Shown here: one piece after another, positions 34,508-42,108 of the stretch
Position numbering within the stretch: position 1 is the stretch's first letter
Layout: every line of letters begins with the position of its first letter
Made by a program: the position numbers and the translations under genes
The notes under the pieces: model-generated
Told to the model about the DNA's origin: nothing
Database searches by the model: none
What the model saw: only the letters and a program-made list of their open reading frames with translations
From: JBDRMV01 sp043825615
GTDB lineage: Bacteria > CG03
DNA length: 64,000 bases
Assembly (NCBI GenBank): GCA_043825615.1
Contig: JBDRRS010000013.1
Location: forward strand, 201,964 to 265,963
Direction: 5' to 3'

Positions 34508-35045
34508 CCCTCCTTTCACGCGCGCTTATCCTGAACATCTCCTCGTCCCTGTAACCGAGAAACGAGGCAATCAGCGCCTCCGGCAGCTGGTGGATTTTTA
34601 TATTATACACGTTGACGGAATCATTGTAAAATTCCCGCCTGTCGGCAATCTGGCTCTCAAGCATGGTAATCCTGTTCTGAAGATGAATAAAATCCTCGTT
34701 CGCTTTCAGTTCGGGGTATTTCTCCGAGAGAGCGAAAAGTTTTCCGAGAGCCCCCGTCAACATATTCTCCGCCCTGCCCTGCTCTTCGACAGACCCCGCT
34801 TTGATGCAGGAACCCCTGGCTTTTATAACATCAACTATCGTTCCCCTCTCATACTTCAGATAACCCTTTATCGTTTTTACGAGTTTCGGTATTTCGTCAT
34901 ACCTCTGTTTGAGAATGACATTGATATTCGCCCATGACTTTTTCAGGTTATTGCTCAGCACAACAAGGTTGTTGTAAATCTTGACGATATAAATCACGAC
35001 AATCAGTAAAATCCCCCAGAAAATTATGTTCATAATAATAATCAT
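34488..35045 (-). CDS. lemA: LemA family protein
   Basis: The 185-residue protein has one N-terminal transmembrane segment (IIFWGILLIVVIYIVKIYNNLV) followed by the LemA coiled helical domain: KSWANINVILKQRYDEIPKLVKTIKGY and FIHLQNRITMLESQIADRREFYNDSVNVYN. The C-terminal part SFLGYRDEEMFRISARERRDVKIEF matches the family end. LemA proteins occur throughout bacteria and their function is not settled. Here the gene is 11 bp after a GIDE-domain protein, a pairing seen in other genomes. Confidence 0.93.
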   Translation of the reverse strand: MIIIMNIIFWGILLIVVIYIVKIYNNLVVLSNNLKKSWANINVILKQRYDEIPKLVKTIKGYLKYERGTIVDVIKARGSCIKAGSVEEQGRAENMLTGALGKLFALSEKYPELKANEDFIHLQNRITMLESQIADRREFYNDSVNVYNIKIHQLPEALIASFLGYRDEEMFRISARERRDVKIEF

Positions 35046-35056
35046 CTACCCTCCTT

Positions 35057-36013
35057 TTAATAAATCCATATTAGCAAATTTTCCAGAATGAAAAAAACCG
35101 ATACCGCAAATATCGCCAACCCGCCGAATATAAAAACGAAACTTTTGATTCCCATCCACTTTGCGAGTTCCTTTTCGCTCCTGTCGGCCAGGAGCATATT
35201 GTCTTTCCTGGACCCTGAAACGGCAACATCGCTCAGGTCACCGGATGCTCCCGATTGCCTGATTTCCTTTTCAATTTCCCTCACCGCCAACTCCCATTCG
35301 TATTCGTCAATTGAACCGTCCTTGTTTACGTCGTACCTTTTTTGAAGTTCCTTTGACGACTTGAGTTCGCGAAGTTTCGAACGCAGTTTCTCCCTTCTGC
35401 TACCCATCACGTCGTTGCTCTTCCCCGCATACCCCAGGATATACACGCTTTCGCCGGGAAGAATATACCACTCGCTGTATCTCCTCGCGCCGGAGTAATG
35501 ACCCTCCGAATAATAATATCTCCTCCGGAGCACCGCATCGCAGTTAAAGGGCTCCACAAGAACCGAGCCGGTGGAGTCCTCAAGGAAAAACGGGGTAATA
35601 CTCTGTCCTCCCGCGATCTCCTTCCATGAACTGCTCCTGTGCCTGCCGGAACCCGTTACAACATATTTTTCTATTTTGTATCTGTAAAAAACGCAGTTTA
35701 TTTTATTCACCGGTGTATTTACGGGATATTTGTTTTTCGCCAGACCCTTTATTTCAACGAGACCCATTGGGAGCGAGCGGATTGTCGAAGTCGGAATTCC
35801 CTCAATCACGCTTTTCCTTTCGTAGAGTTCCCACCCCAAAAAGAAAAGAAAAATACTGAAACCCGTCAGGAATGCGAGCAGCAGGAAAATCTTAAAGTCA
35901 TCGGGTGCGATTTCGATACGCAGAAACGGGAAAATAAAAGCAGCTAATAAAATTATAACCGCAAAGTTACGAAAAACCCTTTTTATGTCCGGCTGAATAC
36001 CCACCATCGGCAC
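35057..36013 (-). CDS. GIDE-domain membrane protein with an EF-hand insert
   Basis: The 318-residue protein has two N-terminal transmembrane helices (about 17-60) and one near the C-terminus. Between them lies a GIDE-type domain (IRSLPMGLVEIKGLAKN, FYRYKIEKY, GQSITPFFLEDSTGSVLVEP), a family first described next to mitochondrial E3 ligases but common in prokaryotes without a RING. Around residues 228-240 a canonical EF-hand loop (DVNKDGSIDEYE) with all calcium ligands in place is present, flanked by helices. This suggests a calcium-responsive membrane protein partnered with LemA; that reading is inference. The start overlaps the vanZ-like gene by 31 bp. Confidence 0.8.
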   Translation of the reverse strand: MPMVGIQPDIKRVFRNFAVIILLAAFIFPFLRIEIAPDDFKIFLLLAFLTGFSIFLFFLGWELYERKSVIEGIPTSTIRSLPMGLVEIKGLAKNKYPVNTPVNKINCVFYRYKIEKYVVTGSGRHRSSSWKEIAGGQSITPFFLEDSTGSVLVEPFNCDAVLRRRYYYSEGHYSGARRYSEWYILPGESVYILGYAGKSNDVMGSRREKLRSKLRELKSSKELQKRYDVNKDGSIDEYEWELAVREIEKEIRQSGASGDLSDVAVSGSRKDNMLLADRSEKELAKWMGIKSFVFIFGGLAIFAVSVFFILENLLIWIY

Positions 36014-36504
36014 ACAACTCCTCCGATACCCGCAACGGAATTAAAATAAATGTCGCGGATGTCATACACCCGGGACGGAAGAATTCCCTGTATCAGTTCG
36101 TCAATAACACCCGCCGAGACCGCCAGGAGCACGGCAATAGCTACCTTCCGCCAGCCCGCCCATTTTTTCAAAGCGGCCGCTTCCATAAAAAGAAAACCGC
36201 ACAGACCGTATTCAAGAAAATGAACCCTTTCCTCCGGACGTTTCAAATTCTTTATAAAAATCAAAAAGACAAGACAAATCAGCAGGAATATCAAAATTCG
36301 TCCGAAAGAAAAACGCCGGCGCAGTAAATAAAGCATCAACAGGACGAAAGCAGCTCCCATAAAAAGATTCGTGGTTATACTGAACGCCCGCGCGCTTGAA
36401 AGACCTCTTATCCAGTTTAGAAGACCCCTCATGACCGGAAGGGTAAGATAAATAACCCCGACATAACCAAAAGCGATTGTCCATTTTTTCACGGCGGCGG
36501 TCAT
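35983..36504 (-). CDS. VanZ-like family membrane protein
   Basis: This 173-residue protein has about five hydrophobic helices and the VanZ-family C-terminal pattern: ERVHFLEYGLCGFL, then AGVIDELIQGILPSRVYDIRDIYFNSVAGIGG. VanZ gives low-level teicoplanin resistance, but most relatives have unknown roles in the envelope. It is encoded between the RecB-type nuclease (4 bp upstream) and the GIDE protein and is co-oriented with both. Confidence 0.88.
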   Translation of the reverse strand: MTAAVKKWTIAFGYVGVIYLTLPVMRGLLNWIRGLSSARAFSITTNLFMGAAFVLLMLYLLRRRFSFGRILIFLLICLVFLIFIKNLKRPEERVHFLEYGLCGFLFMEAAALKKWAGWRKVAIAVLLAVSAGVIDELIQGILPSRVYDIRDIYFNSVAGIGGVVCRWWVFSRT

Positions 36505-36508
36505 TGCG

Positions 36509-37234
36509 TCAAAACATACCGCAGACGTATCTGAAATCGCAGAGACCGCAGTATCTGTTTCTTTTGGGCGGAAACCTTTTTGCGCTCCTGATTCCCCCGG
36601 CGAGGCGGTTGATTCTATCCTTTATTTTTTCCTCGTTAAAATCTTCTTCCCGGAATGAAATTTTCTTCATAAAGCGAAGGAAAATGTTGGATGCCGAGGT
36701 AACTCTTTTGCCGAAAAACCTGCGCGCGCCGAGGAAATAAATCTGAAGCTGCATATCGGAGCGGAGGTCGGAAGCAGAGGGTATCTCCCTGTGCGTTTTG
36801 TAATCTATAATTTCAAACCCGTCTTCGGTCTTCTGAATCCTGTCAATGTAGCCGGAAACGACGTGCCCCGCAAACCGGAAGGAGAAGTGCGCCTCAACCC
36901 TCCATGCGGGAACGAAACTGCCGCTCACAAACATTTCATGATACCTGCCGAGAATTTCTGCCGCCTCTTTAAAGAAAACTTCACTCTCGGAGGCTTCATA
37001 GCCCGCCGAAATCCAGTTTTTATTCAGAAGTTTCAAAAGATATTCTTTTGTGGGTTTTTTAATGCCGAGAGAATAAAGGAATTTTCCGGAGTAAAATTTT
37101 TCAAGAGTCCTGTGAAGCGAATGCCCGAATGAAAATTGCTTCTTCGGAGGAAGTTTTACTCTCTCAATATAAATTTTCCTGTACGAATAAGGACACCTCT
37201 CAAATGCGGAAAGTTTGGAATAACTTAAATACAC
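36509..37234 (-). CDS. PD-(D/E)XK nuclease-family protein, RecB/Cas4-like with Fe-S cysteines
   Basis: The 241-residue protein begins YLSYSKLSAFERCPYSYRKIYIER, the RecB-family N-terminus with the first cysteine of a 4Fe-4S cluster. The catalytic motif GFEIIDYKTHRE (D-x-K core) lies near residue 140 and MQLQIYFLGAR gives the QxxxY motif. The C-terminal YCGLCDFRYVCGMF supplies the three other cluster cysteines. This is the solitary nuclease type of AddB/Cas4 proteins. There are no CRISPR repeats or helicase partners nearby, so a DNA-repair role is more likely than CRISPR adaptation. Confidence 0.87.
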   Translation of the reverse strand: MYLSYSKLSAFERCPYSYRKIYIERVKLPPKKQFSFGHSLHRTLEKFYSGKFLYSLGIKKPTKEYLLKLLNKNWISAGYEASESEVFFKEAAEILGRYHEMFVSGSFVPAWRVEAHFSFRFAGHVVSGYIDRIQKTEDGFEIIDYKTHREIPSASDLRSDMQLQIYFLGARRFFGKRVTSASNIFLRFMKKISFREEDFNEEKIKDRINRLAGGIRSAKRFPPKRNRYCGLCDFRYVCGMF

Positions 37235-37236
37235 CC

Positions 37237-38091
37237 TTACCTCTTAACTCTCATTATCGCATCCGTCATTACCGCGACCCTCTTCATTTCCTTTACGTCG
37301 TGAACCCTTACAATGTCCGCTCCGTTGGCAATCGCAACGGCGACCGTTGCGGCTGTGCCCTCAAGACGCTCCCCTGCGGGTAAATTCAGAACCTTGCCGA
37401 TGACCGACTTTCTGGAAGTTCCGACAAGAACGGGTTTGCCAAGTTCACCCAGTTCTTTCAACCTTTTCAGAATAACAAGGTTGTGCTCGGCCGTTTTGCC
37501 GAAACCAATTCCGGGATCGATTATTATCAGGCCCTGCGGGATCCCCGCACTGACCGCAATCTCAATGCTCTTTTTCAGATAGACCTTTATCGATTCAATC
37601 ACATCCTCGTAGAAAATCCCGCCGTTCTGCATATTCTCGGGCGTTCCTCTTATGTGCATCAGAACGACCGGAACGTTAAATCCAGCGGCAAGGGGTGCCA
37701 TTCTTTCATCAAACCTCAAACCGCTTATGTCGTTCAGAATCGACGCGCCGCTTAAAAACGCCTTTTCCGCAACAGCCGATTTATACGTGTCAATCGAAAC
37801 AGGGACATCAAATCCCGCAGCCAGTTCCTTTATTACCGGCGCCGTTCTTTCAATTTCTTCTTCCGCCGAAATCTGCTCGGCGTAGGGTCTCGTGGACTGC
37901 CCGCCGACGTCAATGATATCAGCTCCGTCGCGGACAAGTTTCTCTCCCCTTGCAAGAGCTTCATCTCTTGCGGAAATGCCGTCTCCCGAAAAAGAATCGG
38001 GAGAGACATTTAGAATTCCCATAATAATTGTTCTTTCACCGACCGGCAGCGAATAACATTTTCCCTGCGGTGTTTTCGGAGTCCATTCCAT
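37237..38091 (-). CDS. folP: Dihydropteroate synthase
   Basis: FolP joins 4-aminobenzoate and the pterin diphosphate in folate synthesis. It has MGILNVSPDSFSGDG near residue 24, GADIIDVGGQSTRP, VPVSIDTYKSAVAEKA, ILNDISGL, IIIDPGIGFGKTAEHN, and VGTSRKS with the C-terminal RVHDV. ATG 38091 gives a family-like N-terminus of 284 residues. The frame extends to an ATG at 38130 through repeat copy E, which sits at the expected transcription start. Which is used is open. It heads the unit folP-nuclease-vanZ-GIDE-lemA-LbH-glmM and is divergent from lpxK. Confidence 0.94.
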   Translation of the reverse strand: MEWTPKTPQGKCYSLPVGERTIIMGILNVSPDSFSGDGISARDEALARGEKLVRDGADIIDVGGQSTRPYAEQISAEEEIERTAPVIKELAAGFDVPVSIDTYKSAVAEKAFLSGASILNDISGLRFDERMAPLAAGFNVPVVLMHIRGTPENMQNGGIFYEDVIESIKVYLKKSIEIAVSAGIPQGLIIIDPGIGFGKTAEHNLVILKRLKELGELGKPVLVGTSRKSVIGKVLNLPAGERLEGTAATVAVAIANGADIVRVHDVKEMKRVAVMTDAIMRVKR

Positions 38092-38098
38092 TTCCTTA

Positions 38099-38125
38099 TC
38101 AGGGTGGCGGGAGGGTGGCGTCCAT
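38099..38125 (-). repeat. Dispersed minigene repeat, copy E (short form)
   Basis: On the minus strand ATGGACGCCACC begins at 38125 and reads MDATLPPP before TGA. GATAAGG then leads into the folP ATG at 38091. Unlike the others there is no upstream gene on this strand; the copy lies directly at the predicted transcription start. It is nearly the same sequence as copy A. Confidence 0.75.
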
Positions 38126-38135
38126 TCCATTTACT

Positions 38136-38176
38136 ATTATACGAAAATATCGTTTTCCGGTCAAAAATGATATAAT
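38136..38176. promoter_or_regulatory. Divergent promoter region folP/lpxK
   Basis: A minus-strand TATAAT (38136-38141) points to folP and a plus-strand TATAAT (38171-38176) to lpxK. The lpxK start codon is only 5 bp after its -10, and ATG 38130 is 5 bp after the folP -10, so both could give leaderless transcripts. The -35 elements are weak. Confidence 0.5.
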
Positions 38177-38181
38177 GCAAA

Positions 38182-39141
38182 ATGATTTTGAAAGTCCTTT
38201 CGTTTTTCTACGGTCTGGGAACGGAAACAAACCGTTTCATCTATAAAACAGGCCTGAAAAAAACAAGAAAAATGCCGGGTTTTGTCATCTCCGCCGGAAA
38301 CATCTCCGCCGGAGGAGCTGGAAAAACGTCTTTTGTAATGGAACTCTGCCGGCTTCTGGAAAAAGAAAGGAAAACCGCAGTGATAACGCGGGGATACAAA
38401 GGTTCTGTCAGGGGACCTGAAATCGTGACCGGCGGAAGTAAGTCCATCGAAAAATTCGGCGACGAAGCGGTTATGATGACTGAAAAATTAGTGAAACACG
38501 GCATACCCGTAATCGTTTCAAAAAACAGGGAGGAAGGCATAAAGTTCGCCTGCGAAAAATTAGGAAGAGACACATTTATTCTTGACGACGCGTTCCAGAA
38601 TTTCTCCGTAAAAAAAGACAGGGATATCCTGCTGATTGACGCTGTAAGGCCCTGGGGCGGGCTCCTGCGGGACTGGAAGGCATCTATGAAAAGAGCCGGC
38701 ATAATAATAGTGAGCAGGGCGAACCTTGTTCAAGCATCCGAGGTCGAGAAAATCAGGAAAGAAATTTCAAAATACTCGCACGCCCCCCTGATTGAATCAA
38801 CGCTCTCAATAAAAACCATAAAAAATATTTATTCGGGAAATACCGCGGAACGGGCTTTTTTCAGGCAGAAAAAAACCGCCGCCTTCTGCGGGATAGGAAA
38901 CCCCTCTTCCTTCGAAAAACTTCTGATAGATAACGGCATTGAACCCGAAAAATTCATTGTTTTCGGCGACCACCACAGATACGGCGGAAGCGACATTGCA
39001 AAACTGGATGAGAATTATCTCTGGCTCACGACGGAAAAAGACGCCGTGAAGGTAAGGAACGTTGCCGTCAGAAGAAACATTTTTGCCCTCGTAACCCAAA
39101 CCGGGATAGACGATGATAAGATTAAACATTTTATTTTATAA
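38182..39141 (+). CDS. lpxK: Tetraacyldisaccharide 4'-kinase LpxK
   Basis: LpxK phosphorylates the 4' position of the lipid A disaccharide precursor at the inner membrane. The 319-residue protein has the P-loop in ISAGNISAGGAGKTSFVMELC near residue 45, AVITRGYKGS, GDEAVMMTEKL and DTFILDDAFQNFSVKKDRDILLID (the DDAFQ catalytic region). It ends with the WLTTEKDAVKV motif. At 319 residues it is typical. It leads an operon with gmhB, a methyltransferase gene, the heptose kinase and kdsB, all for LPS inner core and lipid A. Confidence 0.95.
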   Translation: MILKVLSFFYGLGTETNRFIYKTGLKKTRKMPGFVISAGNISAGGAGKTSFVMELCRLLEKERKTAVITRGYKGSVRGPEIVTGGSKSIEKFGDEAVMMTEKLVKHGIPVIVSKNREEGIKFACEKLGRDTFILDDAFQNFSVKKDRDILLIDAVRPWGGLLRDWKASMKRAGIIIVSRANLVQASEVEKIRKEISKYSHAPLIESTLSIKTIKNIYSGNTAERAFFRQKKTAAFCGIGNPSSFEKLLIDNGIEPEKFIVFGDHHRYGGSDIAKLDENYLWLTTEKDAVKVRNVAVRRNIFALVTQTGIDDDKIKHFIL

Positions 39142-39667
39142 ACTGAAACTCCGGGCAAAACTACTGACCGGCGGAAAGAAAAACAGGGCAGTGATTTTCG
39201 ACAGGGACGGGACTCTGAATTTCGACCCCGGTTACATTTCCGAAATAAAGAACTTTAAACTGTTGCCGGAGACAGTCCCCGCGCTCAAAAAACTTTTTGA
39301 AAACGGTTTTCTTCTGATTGTCGTCACGAACCAGTCAGGGATCGGACGGGGATACTTTACAGAGGAAAAAGTGAAGAAACTCCACTCGCACCTTGAGAGA
39401 GTTCTGGCTAAAAACGGCATTTTTCTGGCAAAAATTTTCGTTTGCCCGCACAGACCCGAAGAAAACTGCCCCTGCAGGAAGCCGAATGCTCTACTGTTTG
39501 AGAAAGCCGTCAGGGAATTCCGGCTCGATGTAAAAAAATGTTATTGCGTCGGGGATAAGGAAACGGACATTCAAGCGGCTGAAAAGGTAGGAATAAAGGG
39601 TTTTATGCTCGGCAGGGACTTAAAAAACACCCTGCTGGCGGCCGAGAAAATAGTAAATGACTCTTAA
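39113..39667 (+). CDS. gmhB: D-glycero-heptose 1,7-bisphosphate phosphatase-like HAD phosphatase
   Basis: GmhB removes the C7 phosphate of heptose-1,7-bisphosphate in ADP-heptose synthesis. Its 184 residues contain the HAD motif I IFDRDGTLNFDPGYI near residue 29, motif II VVTNQSGIGRG, the zinc-binding loop CPHRPEENCPCRKP that is typical of GmhB, and motif III/IV CYCVGDKETDIQAAE. A 29-bp overlap with the lpxK end is implied by the first ATG; a later start is possible because the first 20 residues are not conserved. Its neighbour encoding the heptose kinase supports the role. Confidence 0.9.
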   Translation: MIRLNILFYKLKLRAKLLTGGKKNRAVIFDRDGTLNFDPGYISEIKNFKLLPETVPALKKLFENGFLLIVVTNQSGIGRGYFTEEKVKKLHSHLERVLAKNGIFLAKIFVCPHRPEENCPCRKPNALLFEKAVREFRLDVKKCYCVGDKETDIQAAEKVGIKGFMLGRDLKNTLLAAEKIVNDS

Positions 39668-40223
39668 CAGAATCCGGCTCTACACGATGCGCGGATGCGC
39701 TGTTCTATACTTCATTATTTTCTACCACATACGGAAAGACGTACCGGCGGCGGCCTTCTTCGCCGGGGCAGCTCTCGTCATTTCGGGAGAACTGGTCCGC
39801 CTCCTGGCCAACTCGGTAATCAGGAAAGACTCTCTCCTTGCATCCTCCGGCCCGTATGCCGCAGTGAGACACCCGCTCTACATGGGGAGTTTTCTAATTT
39901 ACCTCGGTTTTCTGTGCTTTCACTTAACGGGAAAATTTTATTCCGCGGTTGCGGTTTTCTGGCTTACCGTAACGGCGGCAACAGTCATTATTTACAAAAA
40001 AAAGATTGGTAACGAGGAAAAACTGCTGGCTGAACTGTTTCCCCTATACCCCGAATACAGGAAAACAACCCCTGCTCTCTTTCCAAACCCGTTTCAAATG
40101 AAAAAAACGGCTTTTGAAATTATTTTTAACTTAAAGCAAATCGTAAAAAACAGGGAGCACAAACTGCTGGCGGGTCTTGTTGTTATGCTTATTGTTATTG
40201 CCGGAGGAATTTTTTATTATTAA
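39657..40223 (+). CDS. Isoprenylcysteine carboxyl methyltransferase-family membrane protein
   Basis: The 188-residue membrane protein has about five hydrophobic segments and the ICMT/PEMT-family SAM-binding signature SGPYAAVRHPLYMGSFLIYLGF near residues 62-84, with the charged EEKLLAELFPLYPEYRKTTPALFP further on. Bacterial members methylate lipids or small molecules in membranes; the substrate is not known. It starts 10 bp inside gmhB and is followed 3 bp later by the heptose kinase gene, so it may act on lipid A or core intermediates (inference). A further transmembrane helix lies at the C-terminus. Confidence 0.8.
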   Translation: MTLNRIRLYTMRGCAVLYFIIFYHIRKDVPAAAFFAGAALVISGELVRLLANSVIRKDSLLASSGPYAAVRHPLYMGSFLIYLGFLCFHLTGKFYSAVAVFWLTVTAATVIIYKKKIGNEEKLLAELFPLYPEYRKTTPALFPNPFQMKKTAFEIIFNLKQIVKNREHKLLAGLVVMLIVIAGGIFYY

Positions 40224-40226
40224 GGT

Positions 40227-41168
40227 ATGGACATTCTGAAGGAGTTCGGCAGAAAAACCATTCTGGTGGTAGGCGACATCATCCTCGACAGATTCATCTA
40301 CGGCGACGTTTCAAGAATTTCGCCCGAGGCGCCGGTCCCTGTCGTAAAAGTCCAGCATGAGGAATTCAAGGCGGGAGGGGCGGCGAATGTTGCGGCAAAC
40401 CTCATATCCCTGAAAGTAAAAGCCGTTCTCTGCGGCGGTGTGGGCGACGACTATTACGGGAACTTCGCAATCGAACGCTTCAGGAAATCCGGTATGGACA
40501 CGTCTGCGGTAGTACAGATAAAATCCCATACGACAACAATTAAAACAAGAATCATCGCGCGCAAACAGCAGGTGGTGCGGATTGACAGGGAAACGAAAGT
40601 AAAAGACAACACCGGAAACCTGATTACGGTTCTCGTAAAAAACATCAAAAAAGCCGACGCCGTAATTATAGCCGACTACGGAAAGGGGGTAATCACAAAG
40701 GAACTGCTGGATTATCTTATCCCTGCAGCAAATAAACTGAAAAAAATAATTACCGTGGACCCGCAGACAGAACACTTTTTCAGATACAAAAACGTTACGA
40801 CAATCACGCCGAACCATCTTGAGGCATCGTCCGCGGCGGGAATGCCGGTGGAAACCGACGCAGAGGCAAAACGGGCGGGTCTATGTCTTCTCAAAAAACT
40901 CAATCTGAAAAGCATTGTCATAACGAGAGGGGAAAAGGGAATGACCGTTATTGAAAAAGGCAAAATCCTGAATATCCCGACAAGGGCAAAAGACGTTTTT
41001 GACGTTACCGGCGCAGGGGATACGGTCATCGCCGTCCTGACAGCCGCTTTAAGCGCCGGGTGCGATATCTTTGAAAGCGCGCGCATCGCGAACGCGGCGG
41101 CTGGAATCGTTGTCGGAAAATTCGGAACGGCGTCTGTTTCGCAGAAAGAATTAAGAGAATGCATGTAA
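40227..41168 (+). CDS. rfaE1: D-glycero-beta-D-manno-heptose-7-phosphate kinase (HldE kinase domain / RfaE1)
   Basis: This is a PfkB/ribokinase-type sugar kinase of 313 residues: ILVVGDIILDRFIYGDVSRISPEAPVPV at the start (the family hallmark), AGGAANVAANLISL, ADAVIIADYGKGVI, ITPNHLEA, and the C-terminal FDVTGAGDTVIAVLTAAL with the catalytic Asp. It makes heptose-1,7-bisphosphate, the substrate of GmhB. The HldE nucleotidyltransferase domain is absent, so adenylylation must come from a separate protein not seen here. It overlaps kdsB by 10 bp. Confidence 0.93.
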   Translation: MDILKEFGRKTILVVGDIILDRFIYGDVSRISPEAPVPVVKVQHEEFKAGGAANVAANLISLKVKAVLCGGVGDDYYGNFAIERFRKSGMDTSAVVQIKSHTTTIKTRIIARKQQVVRIDRETKVKDNTGNLITVLVKNIKKADAVIIADYGKGVITKELLDYLIPAANKLKKIITVDPQTEHFFRYKNVTTITPNHLEASSAAGMPVETDAEAKRAGLCLLKKLNLKSIVITRGEKGMTVIEKGKILNIPTRAKDVFDVTGAGDTVIAVLTAALSAGCDIFESARIANAAAGIVVGKFGTASVSQKELRECM

Positions 41169-41872
41169 TAGGGGTAATCCCCGCAAGATACGCTTCAAAA
41201 AGATTTCCCGGAAAACCCCTGGCAAAAATTCTGGGAAAAACCATGCTCCAGCGCGTTTACGAAAGAGCCAAAAAAGCAAAACTTCTGAATGAAATTATCA
41301 TAGCAACGGACAGTAAAGAGATAAAGAATGAAGCGGAAAAGTTCGGGGCAAAAGTCAGACTTACGGGAAAGTGCGATTCGGGAACCGACAGAATAAGGTC
41401 CGTCGTCAGAGGGATAAAGTGCAACGTCGTTGTCAACATCCAGGGGGACGAACCCCTGATAGAACCGAACCTGATTGATAAACTGGCGGGACAGTTCAGC
41501 GACGCAAAGGTGGAGGTCGCAACCGCCGCAACAAACATTTCCGAAAAAGAATTCCGCTCGAAAAACATCGTCAAAGTGGTAACGGACAAAAACTCAAACG
41601 CGCTGTATTTCTCAAGAAGCCCCATCCCCGCAGGCGCCCGGCATCTCGCGAAAAAGCACATCGGCATTTATGCCTACAGAAAGAGCGCCCTTCTCAAATC
41701 AGAAAATTTCAAGAGCAAACTTGCCGAGGCCGAAGACCTGGAACAGTTAAAATTTCTTGAAAACGGCGTCAAAATAAAAGTTATCCAGGTAAAATACAGC
41801 GGCGCCGCGGTTGACACCCCCTCCGACATAAAAAAAGTAACCCGCCTGCTATTGAGAAAATCGGCACCCTGA
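41159..41872 (+). CDS. kdsB: 3-deoxy-manno-octulosonate cytidylyltransferase (CMP-Kdo synthetase)
   Basis: KdsB activates Kdo as CMP-Kdo for transfer to lipid A. Its 237 residues include GVIPARYASKRFPGKPLAKILGKTML, IATDSKEI, NIQGDEPLI (the catalytic aspartate region), YFSRSPIPAGA, KHIGIYAYRK and EDLEQLKFLENGVKIKV. All motifs of the family are present and the length is normal. It is the last gene of the lpxK operon; kdsA and kdsD for the same pathway lie 5.5 kb further on, beyond an AT-rich accessory island. Confidence 0.95.
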   Translation: MHVIGVIPARYASKRFPGKPLAKILGKTMLQRVYERAKKAKLLNEIIIATDSKEIKNEAEKFGAKVRLTGKCDSGTDRIRSVVRGIKCNVVVNIQGDEPLIEPNLIDKLAGQFSDAKVEVATAATNISEKEFRSKNIVKVVTDKNSNALYFSRSPIPAGARHLAKKHIGIYAYRKSALLKSENFKSKLAEAEDLEQLKFLENGVKIKVIQVKYSGAAVDTPSDIKKVTRLLLRKSAP

Positions 41873-41877
41873 CGGCA

Positions 41878-42041
41878 TCAACTTTTTAATAGAGCCGTAT
41901 GTTTGATGACGGGTTTGTCATCTTTGAAGGTAATGCTTTCTTCCAGAATGTGAAACATCACCGTTTTTCCCCCAGAGACAGAAATTGCTCCAGACGATTA
42001 AGAATGGTTTCGTGGTTATCTGGCAACACATCAATATTCAT
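41878..42041 (-). pseudogene. Possible decayed coding remnant
   Basis: On the minus strand two short frames follow each other with a TGATG overlap: one of 27 residues (MNIDVLPDNHETILNRLEQ, then FLSLGEKR) and one of 26 (MFHILEESITFKDDKPVIKH and a short end). Their amino-acid texture is protein-like, and just upstream a third frame reads HAADTLTRAPEKSYSP. This suggests a frameshifted remnant of one gene in the gap between kdsB and the next gene. I cannot name the family. It may be chance. Confidence 0.25.
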
Positions 42042-42108
42042 GGGGAGTATGATTTTTCAGGCGCGCGCGTCAGCGTGTCGGCTGCATGGAATGGTTTAAG
42101 ATATCTCC

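Noticed and set aside
36509..37234. Cas4 nuclease of a CRISPR system
   Set aside because: The Cas4/RecB-like motifs are real, but no repeat-spacer array or other cas genes occur in the window.
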